This document shows positions 21,845 to 31,818 of a DNA stretch of 38,263 bases, one piece after another. The translations under genes and the position numbers were made by a program. Position 1 is the stretch's first letter. The number at the start of each line of letters is the position of its first letter. The notes under the pieces were generated by a model, which did no database searches, was not told the origin of the DNA, and saw only the letters and a program-made list of their open reading frames with translations. Source of the stretch: Irineochytrium annulatum (lineage: Eukaryota; Chytridiomycota; Chytridiomycetes; Chytridiales; Chytridiaceae); NCBI GenBank assembly GCA_027600665.1, contig JADGJL010000133.1, positions 1 to 38,263 on the forward strand, read 5' to 3'.

Positions 21845-22330
21845 CATCGCTTGGGCAATACGCATGGTGTGCTCAGTGGCAACCTAACGCTCTGCAAAAA
21901 GTAGACACTACGAGCGGGAGGTTCAACACCTTCAAGATTACCTCGAATATATCTCTGCGCCTACACGACGTTCACAACGTACGAAGACGGTGCTACAAAC
22001 GTCCCTGTTTTTACCCACCTAAGACCAACACTTGCGAACTTACGTCGGAGCTACGATTCCGTGGCTTAACAGGGAAGGGACCGCAACCCATCGCTCCGGC
22101 GATATGCGTGGTGTGCCCAGTGGCAACCCAAGGCTCTGCTATAAGTAGGCGCTACGGGCGGGAGGTTCAACACCTACGACACCATCTCGAATGTCAGCTG
22201 CGCTAGTACGACCTTCACAGCAGACTTGGACGGCGCTGCGAATACTTACTGCTTTTACTCACCTACGACCAACACTTATGAACTTACGTCGGAGAAGCGG
22301 TACCGCGGGAAGGGACCGCAGCAACCCAGT
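21845..22330 (+). repeat. Two-copy 244-bp direct tandem repeat, decayed protein-coding units
   Basis: Copy A (21,845-22,088) and copy B (22,089 to about 22,330) align end to end. Both start CATCGCT, share GTGGCAACC..GCTCTGC, GCGGGAGGTTCAACACCT, GACCAACACTT.TGAACTTACGTCGGAG, and end GGGAAGGGACCGCA. They differ at scattered bases and small indels. In copy B one frame is open from about 22,148 to 22,290 and reads like an extracellular Cys-containing module (FNTYDTISNVSC, then NTYCFYSPTTNTYELTSE). The same reading in copy A is broken by shifts. A partial third start (CCCAGTGGC) appears near 22,324. This is best explained as a degenerating gene with internal domain repeats. The family is not recognised. 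Confidence 0.8.
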
Positions 22331-23154
22331 GGCGACAACGGTGCAAGCGGTTGCCCAGTTTCCTGATTATGCATTTCAACTTTCCTAGCTGCGTCGGTAT
22401 GGATGTTTTACGACCATCCTCTGCAACACAATCGATTCTTGGCCTAGGTGACCAACCGGATTTACGAGTGTTACACAACGCCGTCGGAGCTTCAGGACAT
22501 CGTAGTCCTGAAGGCCGACCCCCCACAAGAAGATGAATGGCGCCATCAAGGCGGGACAGGAGGAGGTGATGGCGGAAATTGTGTAGCTTGCGTTTTGGTG
22601 TTTACATTAAACAGTATATCAGCAGTATTTTTTCTTTAATGGCGAGTAATTTAGTAAGCATTATCATGATTAATATCATCCAATGGAAGGTTGGAAGAAG
22701 GGCCGGCGCGGGACCTCGAGTACCCGTACCGAAACGTGGCAGGAAACTCGCGCATATTTCTATACGTAGTATACTAATAGAAGCGTGGAGTGACATCATC
22801 ATATATTACCCTGGGTGCGGAGTAGAAAGGCTTCCGTTGCACCAAAGATCAAAACACACAGAAAAGTGAAAAAGGAGACCGAAATATAAAGAATAAAGAA
22901 TCTAAACGATAAGCTTTTCTGCGGGAAAAACCTTAATATGCTAAAGAGCAAATGACATGTTGATGGAAGCATGTGATAATGAAAGAGAATGTGCCAAAAT
23001 AATAAAAGAAAAACCAAAAAAAAAAAAAAAAAACTGCTAACTAGCAAAGTAGACCGACGCACAGAAAAGGGAATTTGTGTAAAAACAATACTAGAGGAAG
23101 TCGTAAAACGAGATAGCGGTCAAACGAAGTAGATCAATCAATCGCCCGCCCTTT
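22331..23154. other. Gene-poor flank downstream of the b561 gene
   Basis: A short plus-strand frame near 22,445-22,560 (TNRIYECYTTPSELQD) may continue the decayed repeat protein, because it again shows a Y-x-C-Y pattern. An 18-nt A run sits at 23,016-23,033. The last few hundred bases probably include the 3' UTR of the minus-strand DOMON/b561 gene. No gene is called. Confidence 0.4.
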
Positions 23155-25540
23155 CTAAAGTTTATACGCCACACCTACATCCTTCTTCTTCATGTGATGC
23201 CGTACGCCGATCGAGAATTGGCCTGCGACGAGGACGATGAAGCATACGCCGATCCAAAAAAACAGTCCGATGTACGCCAACGGCGGCGCGCCGTACAGGT
23301 TGAGCCCGAGATACAGGATCACAATGGACCCAACGGCCGCGAGCCTTCCAAGCCACCAGTGCATCTGGTCCCACCACGGGATGCCCTCCCTGTCGGGCCT
23401 CCACATGTGGTTCGCGACGAACCCGAGGATGACCTGGAGCGGAAAAATGCCCAACGCCAAGAGGGTGCCCATGATACCGTGGATTCCGGCGGACGAGAAG
23501 AACCTCGGCGAGAGCGTGACGAGCTCGATGCAGACAAGCCCGCCCGCGGTGCATGCGCCAACACCAAAGAGCATGATCCCCATGTGGAGGAGGTACCACA
23601 TGTGGCCAAGCCTGTCCTTCATGTACCGGGCGATGAAGATGCCGATGTAAGGCAGGACGCCCCATCCGATAAACATGAGGCAGCCGTGGATGAGCCGCAT
23701 CTGGTTGACGTCATACGAGCCGAAAGGGTTCGAAGACGAGCCGTTGACGAAGCCGGCCTTGGAGAGGTCAAGCGAGAAAGCACCGTAGCTGCCGCCGTCG
23801 TGTTGGACGATCGAGGCCGAGGTGCTTGTTGTGTCCGAAGGCGGGGTGTTTGAATAAGCGAATATGAAATTTGTGGCGCCGGAGGTCGAGATTGGGTACG
23901 TCGTGTCGGCTACGGGCCTCGAAAAGGCAAACGCGATCTTGACGCCAGGCATAGGGGTGACGTTGGTGGCCGGGACGGCGACTGTGGTAAAAGACGGGGA
24001 AGAAGCGATCGAGGGCGCCGAATGCCCCACTCCAACTCGCTGTGAGATCGTGACCGAGTTGGAGCCGTAGCCGACATAGATAGACGATCCCGCCATGACG
24101 TTAGAGCCGATGCCTATGCCGGCCCAACCTGCCTTGGTGCACTGGACGACAAAGGTGACAGTCGTGTCCGACTTAATAGCGTCAATGCAGATCCCGGCGT
24201 TGTCGCAGTACCGGCCGCTCGACCCCGTGCTGTTTCCGGCTGCAGGCGACGCCATCGGTGGGGTAGCAGCGACGGCGGAAGGTGTTGGCGCGCTAGTCAT
24301 GACGACTGCGGAACCGGTCGGCGCCGCCGCACCAGAAGCCTTTTCACAAACGAATTAGTAAATCCGATGGGGCGAAACAGAAGGGAAAATTTCCTCACCG
24401 GCAAAGTGAAGCCAGCAAACGTCCCCATCACCGCATGCTTACTAAACGAAGGGGCCGAATAAGGAGCAACGGCTCCGTCCGCCATATTGCCAAAAGCATA
24501 AATCAACTTGATAGCCGACGGGTTGGCGAGGGTGACCGTGCCCGCCATCATGGGGACGAAGAAGGAGCACGTAACTGCAGCTCCAGGGAAGGTTTGGGCG
24601 CCGACAGGCGTTGACATGATCATTCCTTCGTTCACGGCGGCATTATCCGTGGACAATGCGTACCCATTAGTTGTCGTCGTGTATATGTTGCCGGTGCCGG
24701 CGGTGCTTGTGCACAAGTACACGCGGGAGTTGGGCATCTGTCCCTGAATGATGGAGAGGTTAAAACATTATATCTGACCCTTTTTTTCCAACGCAAGAAT
24801 TTTTGCGGCATCTTTTTTTTCCTTCTCCACCGCATCTTTAGTATCCGTAATGACCTCCATCACCTTGTGATAACCATCCTCCTTGTACTCTGTACTTCGT
24901 CGCTTTCCTTCCATCCTCCATTCTGCGCCTCCTCCGTGTCCTCCATCGCTCCTTTCGTACTTAACATTGCCATCCCCGCCATAATATTATCAATTTTTCA
25001 ACTAACCGAAGGAGACAAACCAACTCCAATCCAACCGGTTGGGCTGCCAGAGATGGTGATGGTATAGCCTTCAGCGGGCACTGTGGTGAAGACGGCATCC
25101 ACACAGATAGGAGCGTCAGCAGCCGGGTTGCATTGACCTTACGCATGAAGAAGGTAAGATAGGGAGCCGCAGAGCAGTAAGGACCAGCGCCAGGACCCTC
25201 CCGAACTCTGTCATGTTCCGTCAACGATTCGATGCGCTATCCCGCACTCTGGTCCTCTCCTCCCAGCATGCCAACGATAAGGTTCAGAGCCGCACAACGC
25301 CGGTCACACAAGGGCGTCGACGATCGCCGCCCTCGTCGCCGGTCCTGCGTCTGCTGCGTGCGGTCCCCATTCGCTGGCTCGTCCTGTCCTGTCCTGTCCT
25401 TCTTGTTGTGTTGTCTCGCACGCCGCACCCCACCAGCAACGGGTGTCGTCATGAATCACTGTGTCACTATTCATACCGGCGAAGGCCCCGCCGAGGACGG
25501 CCACGGAAGCGAGCAATGCCAGCATTGGTCGGGGTGGCAT
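23155..25540 (-). CDS. Double-DOMON cytochrome b561 membrane protein
   Basis: This is a predicted transmembrane electron carrier. The start at 25,540 encodes the signal peptide MPPRPMLALLASVAVLGGAFA, then a long 339-nt intron (25,476-25,138) joins G|QCNPAADAPICVDAV. DOMON 1 spans GWIGVGLSPSGQMPNSRVYLC to FSKHAVMGTF. DOMON 2 (about 24,240-23,750) spans GWAGIGIGSNVMAGSSIYVGY to QHDGGSYGAFSL. Each keeps a Met early and a His late, the axial haem ligand pattern of cellobiose-dehydrogenase-type cytochrome domains. A Ser/Thr/Pro/Ala linker separates them. The C-terminus is a b561 core with four His in membrane helices (RLIHG, YLLHMG, GIHGIMG, QMHWWLG) for two b haems, ending VGVAYKL. Haem-bearing DOMONs outside with b561 in the membrane suggest transmembrane electron transfer. 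The electron donor is unknown. Confidence 0.9.
25381..25400. repeat. (GTCCT)4 microsatellite
   Basis: Four perfect pentanucleotide units lie inside the inferred first intron of the DOMON/b561 gene. Confidence 0.9.
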
Positions 25541-26260
25541 TGGAGGGTAATCGAGGCCGCAAAGACGGAGGGATTGAGGGCTCGCCGCTCTCGTCTGAAA
25601 ACGGGGGGCGGTCGAAGTTTGCGGTAAACTTGGGAAAGTTGAGCGGCGCTTGGATTTACTTAGGTCGGCAGACATGAAGCCTGCGCGAGCTCGTTGTTGG
25701 GCTGGAGGCAAAGACCGAGGAGCGCTTTCGATGGAGTGCTACGGATGCAATTACGATTCGCTCTATTGTTGTTCTTTGGTTCTTGTTCTTTCTTTCTTGA
25801 CGGGGCAACTCCTAGTTAAAAGACCGGCATGCCCTCTCGCAAGGTGAATCTTGCGCGGGCGGGCGTTACCGTGGGAAAAGTCTCTCAGTAGTGAAGTGAA
25901 AGGGCTGATGTCGCGACGAACAGGTGGAACTGGTCGTGAAATTGATGAATATTGTATTAATGCCTGCCTTGAATTTTTGTTGCATACGCGCCGACTGACA
26001 CGTTTTTACTTCTGCTGAAGACCTTTCACCTTAAAGGGTGGGTCTCACTTCACCTGAACGGTTCAAGCCATTGTTGGCTTGGGTTACGGGTGAGCGCCCG
26101 CATTTGGAGCAACTTCATTTTCGAGCCTCATAACCCCAAGCGCCCAGCTGGGCTGCGAGGTATCAAGCTTAATTCAGCGCCGTCCACTCTTAGACCTTCA
26201 CACGACGCCCCGCAGTCTCCCCGGCCGACGTCGACGGATCCCCGATCAGCAATCACCACT
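25541..26260. promoter_or_regulatory. Divergent intergenic region, DOMON-b561 / TLC-like gene
   Basis: 720 bp lie between divergent starts, far longer than the gaps in the left block. It contains a pyrimidine-rich tract around 25,765-25,800. No open frame is convincing. It presumably holds two separate promoters. Confidence 0.4.
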
Positions 26261-27315
26261 ATGGGCTTCCTCGACTTTCTCATCCCCGGCTTCATTCTGG
26301 AGCAGGAGGGCTCCATGATGTTCCCGACGCCGTGGCACAGGCGCTTTAACTACCTCTGGCTGGCCCAGGTGTGCATCGCAATGCTCTGGTGCCTGAGGTC
26401 GGGACGGTGGGTCCCAGCCTGGAACGGGAACTTCAAGCCATGGCCTCTGAGGCAGTTCATGCTGCTGCTGTTCGTGCACTCGTTATTCTACATTGTTGAG
26501 CTGTACGTGACGTCCATGTGGTCCAAGTTCACACAGATGGGTGCGTTTGCTTGTTCTGAGTCTTGCAAGCGATGGATTTTTAAAACCCACGCTCTTCAGC
26601 TATCCACCACGTCGGCGCCCTGATCGTGTTCTCGACCGTGCTTTTCGAACCGAACGCAATCTCGGTCGTCTGCCTGACCCCGTTCCTGCTCCATGCGGCG
26701 TATTGGGTCCATGGCGCGACATCCGACGAACTCCTCGGCGTCTACAACAGCCTGATGCTGACATGCGGCTCCATCGGCCTCCACAACAACTTTGCCCTGG
26801 GATCCGTCGACCGGCCAATCACATACATCCTGCCTCTCGCCGTCCTCGTCGTCACATGGGACAACTACTTCACTTACTGCTACTCGTACCGCGGCACTAT
26901 GTGCTATCGCCACGAGAACTTCACGCTTCGTCGCAACACGTTCATGTACGCCGCCGTCGTCGGGTTCTGCATCAACATCATCGTCGTTTGGTTCGTCGCC
27001 GTCCATATCAGCCGGAGGCGCTGGGCCGCCCTCGGCATCCGGCCGTGGTTTGCCAAGCCGCAGGACCTTGGCGAGCCGGCGAGGGCGGCTGGAGAGTCAG
27101 CAACAAGCGCTCAAGGCACCTCCGCCTCGGCGCGGCTGGCGGGCCTCTTCAGCGGGGCGGCCAACCTCGTTATGTCATACGTGCCGTCGGCGGCCACGCG
27201 GCGGCACGTCCACAGCAGGGTGCCGGTGGAAGATATCGAGGCGGTTAGCGGAGGGGAGGTGGAGGCGGTGCGCATGAAGGAGTTTGATTTGGCCGCTATG
27301 AAGCGGGAGGAGTAG
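26261..27315 (+). CDS. Multi-pass membrane protein, TLC-like, function unknown
   Basis: Two exons (26,261-26,540 and 26,600-27,315) give 331 aa. The splice makes FTQM join AIHHVGALIVF. Five to six hydrophobic helices occupy roughly residues 35-245, followed by a hydrophilic C-terminal tail. HSLFYIVELYV in one helix and AIHHVGAL in the next resemble the conserved pattern of TLC domains (TRAM/LAG1/CLN8), where a HH pair sits at a helix start. The match is short and I rate it tentative. Other TLC landmarks are not obvious, so a fungal-specific family is equally possible. The family includes ceramide synthases and lipid regulators, and a ceramidase lies 4.5 kb downstream. That link is only suggestive. 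The decayed relative at about 4.2-4.85 kb shows that this gene has been duplicated. Confidence 0.75.
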
Positions 27316-27562
27316 CGATGAGGACGTTCAGCAGTATGGACATTTTCGTAGCTTAATGTAATCGTTTTGCGAGCGCGACGTTCGTCGCGAATGCGACAAG
27401 GAACAGCAGAAATTAATGGACATTCGTTGGCAACATCTAAGGGGTCGTTTGCAACGGTGATGATGCTCACTGTTTTTGCCCATTGGTTAACATCGGGCAC
27501 CAACAGCCCTCGCGCTACGCTACACGGGCAAGGCCGCCCTGCCTGATCCTCAGCCCGTCAGC
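27316..27562. other. Short intergenic spacer, co-directional genes
   Basis: 247 bp lie between the TLC-like stop and the kinase-like start, with no gene seen. It must hold a terminator/poly(A) site and the next promoter. Confidence 0.5.
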
Positions 27563-30500
27563 ATGTCGTCCCCATCCCCCTCGCCGTTCCGGATCGCGAC
27601 AACGCCTGTCCTTCTTGATATGGACTTAACGACCCCTGCCGCCGGCCTGTCGGCCGTGTTTGTTGGGGTGTCCTCCGTGATTAACACGCTGGAGGCCATG
27701 ACGTTGGATCGTTCAAGGGCTACACGCATGGCGGCCCGCATTCAGGTGAGGAGCGCCTCCTGTGCCCTGCCTCCCACCTCCTCGCCTTCTGACATGATCT
27801 CCCACGTGGCTTCCTCAGGGTATCGCTCTGGACCTGAACGCCGTCGCTCTTGCCTACCCGACGATCACAGCCGCCCCGGCGCCGTCGTCAGATGCCTACG
27901 CTGACATCACCCTCCCCCGAAGACGCACTTCGCCGTCGGGCTCCCCGACCACCGCGGCCTCGACTCTCCTGATCAACAAGCGCTCCTCCTTCATTGGTGC
28001 GATTGCGGACTACGTTTACTCCCCACCCGCGTCGCCTTCCACTGCGACGCCGACAGTTACGCCAAGGGAGCCCCCAGCATCTCAAGTGGCGGCCGCGCCG
28101 GCCTCGCCCTCGTCGTCGAGCGGGATCTTCGTCTCCACCGTTAACCTGGCCAGGCGGTGGCGGTCCACGCCGACGCCGACGGGACCCGCGGCGGGAACCC
28201 CGTCGTCTCCGACCGTGTCATTCTTCTTCTCTGGCAGACAGTCTTCGCAGCATTTGCCCGTCCCCCCGCCGCCGCCGTCGCACAGAAGGCCCGAGGCGTT
28301 TTTGCACCTGATTGAGCGTGTGAAGGGGCTTATTAGGGCAGCGGTTGGGAGGGATGGCGTCGCGATTGTCGTCGGGAGGGAGAGGTTCCAGAGGCGGATG
28401 GAGGAGCTCCAGACGCAGGTTCGGTCGTGGGCGGAGGATGTTGGGTTTGGGGTGAGTGCCGTGGTGCAAATTATGAAGACTGAAAGCTGTAAAACTGATA
28501 AGGGTCTCTCAATTACAGATTAAAAACGCCGAGGAGTGGGATCGGCACGACTTTGAGGACCAGGCCGACGACCAGCGTGCCTACGAGGCTCTCCTGTCGG
28601 ACCTCGTGGTCGCCGTAACGGGCGAGAGTGTTTTGGTCTCCCCTGGCGCCGGCAGGACCCGGAGCTCGTTCTCGTCGTTTGGGGACGGGACGGACGACGA
28701 GTCTATAGATGTGATCAAACTTCTCCGTCTGGACAGTTCCCTCCTGCTCGAGGCCGAGTCCATCATCACGGACAGGCTCGCGCTCTTAGACGAGGTCGAT
28801 GCCATGGACGCCAACACGGCCGCGACGTTCGGGGCCGATGCAGTTGCCGCGTCGGCGGACGGGCTGGCGACGGCGCTCGAGCGGCGTTGGATGGAGGTCG
28901 TGCTTGCGGCGCTAAGGCGGTCCAACAGGGGTACGAGGATCGAACGGGGCTGGATGGGCGGCGATGAGGATGCGGCGGCTGCGGGATTGCCGTGGAGGGT
29001 CGTGAACCCGTATGAGCTGGAGGAGGATGGAGACGGCCTGCCGTTGGCTCAGGCTGCGTTTGGGGAGTCGCGGAGGGCGGTCTTTGACGGGCCGCCGCCG
29101 GTTGCAGTCGTTTCGAAGAGGCTGTCGTCGGCTATCCGGGATTTGACGGCGAAAGCAAAGTTTATCGAGGAGGTGAGATTTGTTATTGTATCGGCACCCT
29201 TTTGCATTTCCTAACAGCGTCATTCGGACATCTAGCTAAAAGCTTGGTGCACGTTAAAAAACGAGCACGTCATGCCATTGATCGGCGCATCGGCCTTCAT
29301 GACGGACAGGCCCGTCCTCGTCGTTCCTTACCATAAGAATGGCGATATGTTGACCTATACCCGAGCCCACCCCGGTCACTCGTTGCGCCTCCTGCATGAG
29401 ACGGCGCTCGGCATGTCGTATTTGCACTCCTGCGGCATCGTGCACGGGTCACTCCGCGCCTCTAACATTCTCGTTAACGACTCGGGTCACGGAGTTGTTG
29501 CGGATTTTGGCTTTTGGAGCCATCGGCTGGAGGCGTCGCGGCATGCTGGCGGCGCCCATGTTCGGCTGGGCTGGACTCGTTGGCACGCGCCAGAGATTCT
29601 TCGCGGCGGCGAACTGCGATGCCCCGCCGACGTGTACGCTTTTTCGATGACATGCTACGAGCTAGTCTCGGGCGGCCCACCTTTCCAGGGTCTTGTCACG
29701 GACGCCGGATATGACGACCCGGCGGATAGTGAAGAAGAGGAAGAGATTCGCCGGCGAGTGCTCTTCGACAACGTCAGGCCGTCCAGACCGGGGACAAATG
29801 GGCACCCGCACGGCGGCTACGAGTCGGCGGCGAACACCTCCGCTGGATGTCCAGACCTCCTCTGGGAGCTCTTGGTCTCCTGTTGGTCGCAGGAGGCTCT
29901 TCTCCGTCCCGAGTTCCCCGCCGTCGAGGCTAGGTTGAAAACGCTTTTGAGAATGCAGAGCGCGTTCAGGCGGCAGAGTCAGATCAAGTCCCGGTCGGAG
30001 GCCTTCATGATTCACGTCCCGCTGGACGATCTAACGCCGGCACTGTTGGACTCGAAGAACTCGATGTTCTCCGGTATGTCGGGCACGCCTTCGGTGTCGT
30101 CATCGTCGAGGGACGGGACGGAGGAGTGGAGCGAGGCATTTTCTGAGTACGGGAGGCAGGGCATGAGGAGGGCGAAGAGTAATGGGTCGGATATGGTCGA
30201 CTCGGCGTACGACCGGTCGCCGAGGGCTTCAATGATTAGCCTGAACTTATGTAAGAGCGCTGGATCCCCGTTGTTAGAAATGTATTCTGAAGCATGCCTG
30301 TAGCTTTCACCCTGGATGGCATCATCGGTCCCCCACACCCATCGACTAGCCTCCGCCTCGGTATTGACCTGCCTCCCGTGACGCATGAGACGGACGAGAC
30401 CGAATCAAACGACCCATCCGACGAGTCCGAGGCGACCGAATACAAGGACTCGGCAACGTGGCCCCTTTGGCTTAACCTTGTGTCCAATGCTGCCGACGAG

Positions 30501-31370
30501 CCCACTTCTGCGCCATGGTTGGAGGTCGCGGCCGCGCTTCGCCTCCGCCTCCCGACGCTCCTTGCGTCGTCTTCGCTGAAGCGGATACTCGACCCGACGG
30601 ATACTCACAAGGTCACGTACCGCGCTTTTAACGCTATCCTCTCTGCCGCTCCTCAACCTACCCTCGATGGCCTCACCGTCGCCGATACCGCGTTTGTCCG
30701 GTTCTGCCTCACCCCGGCGGCGCCGTCGTCTGACCCGCGGTCTCCGCTCCTCGACTCATCCAAGGTCCGCGAGGTCCTCGCGGCCCGCGGCGTTACGTCG
30801 GACGAGCCCGCGTCAGCATCTCTCTCCGGCACGCAGCTCCTCCATCTCGCGGCAAAATGTGTTCCCAGCCTGGCCGGCGACCTTTTTGACGTCCTACTCG
30901 ATGCCCGCGTGATGGCTGCGAACTGCGTTGACCTCGACGGCGCGGACGGCAAGGGCTGGACGCCGTTGCATTACGCCTGTAAGAGCGCCGCAGGCGCCCT
31001 GCCGTGCCAAGCATGCAGGGCCACCGACGGCGCTTGCGATTGCCCCGTGAAGAGGCTGATTGGGGCCGGATGCCAGGTGTCGATCGCGACGCCGAGGACG
31101 TTATGGACGCCGTTGCATGTTGCGGCGTGGGGCGGAGCGACAGTGCCGGTGACGAGGCTGATTGAGGGCGGGGTCGACGCGTGGGTTGCCGATGCGGAGG
31201 GGTGGACGGCAATCGTGCACGGTGCGCGGTACAACCACGGCGTTGTTGTTCAGATTATGATGGATGCGATGAAGAACGATGAGGCCAAGTGGCCCCAGGC
31301 GAAGGAAGCTGCGCTGCAGGTCGCGAGGGCGCAGGGCCATGAGGAGATTATTGCTATGCTAGAGGCGTGA
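27563..31370 (+). CDS. MLKL-like N-terminal domain / TKL pseudokinase / ankyrin-repeat protein
   Basis: Five exons (27,563-27,745; 27,819-28,451; 28,519-29,172; 29,236-30,250; 30,304-31,370) give about 1183 aa. The N-terminus is helical: AVFVGVSSVINTLEAMTLDRSRATRMAARIQGI. A long Ser/Pro/Ala-rich insert follows, then IERVKGLIRAAV..FQRRMEELQTQVRSWAEDV and EEWDRHDFEDQADDQRAYEAL. This matches the four-helix MLKL_NTD/MCAfunc type found before fungal TKL kinases. The kinase-like domain (about 440-740) has a Lys at VAVVSK, IVHGSLRASNILV (residues 558-570), VADFG and WHAPEIL. The catalytic HRD Asp is Ser at about 562, so it is probably catalytically dead. Exon 5 adds at least two ankyrin-like repeats (GKGWTPLHYACKSA, LWTPLHVAAWGG). 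By analogy it may be a regulated membrane-active or cell-death scaffold. That function is inference. Confidence 0.82.
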
Positions 31371-31818
31371 TTTATTCCTAAACTCCTTTTTCAAGCCGAG
31401 CTGTGTAATTTTCTTGATTCTTTCTCTTTTCTTTATTTTTCTGCCCCGAACAATCGTTTTACTATTCTTAGTCGCGTTATGCCCGTTGTACACGTTTTCG
31501 GTTTACACAATATATATTTTGCTTATCACAAGTTTTTCTCGTAGATTCCTCTGTAGAGGCTGTAGCTTTAACAATACAGATCGTTATCACATAACGCGCC
31601 ATTTGATATGTTTGGCGAAGGCTGCTCACATAAGAGCACCCCCTTTTTTATTTATTTTCTACTTCAGCAGGGGATGCAAGCAGCAGCGAAAGCGTACATA
31701 TGAGACATTACAACATAGGCTTTGCGCAGAAGCAAAGAGGTGAGGAGGTCATTTAAAATCGCAAGAGGTTCATTACTAGAAGTGAAAGTGATACAGGGCC
31801 GAGAGGAAATGGATTCCT
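31371..31818. other. Convergent 3' spacer, pseudokinase / ceramidase
   Basis: This 448-bp T-rich stretch lies between facing stop codons. The only sizeable open frame (31,414-31,743, plus) has the composition of T-rich noncoding DNA. No gene is supported. Confidence 0.5.

Noticed and set aside
23194..23853. Plus-strand 219-codon open frame
   Set aside because: It is antisense to the DOMON/b561 coding exon, has a biased charged composition and matches no family; a shadow frame caused by high GC3.
26541..27248. Plus-strand 235-codon Arg/Pro-rich open frame
   Set aside because: It overlaps the TLC-like second exon in another frame and begins inside the inferred intron; composition is typical of a shifted frame.
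29272..30303. Kinase gene ending at the TAG at 30,301-30,303, with ankyrin as a separate gene
   Set aside because: A good GT..AG intron (30,251-30,303) joins both parts in frame, and the ankyrin frame has no promoter space or plausible start of its own. It is kept only as the intron-retention form.
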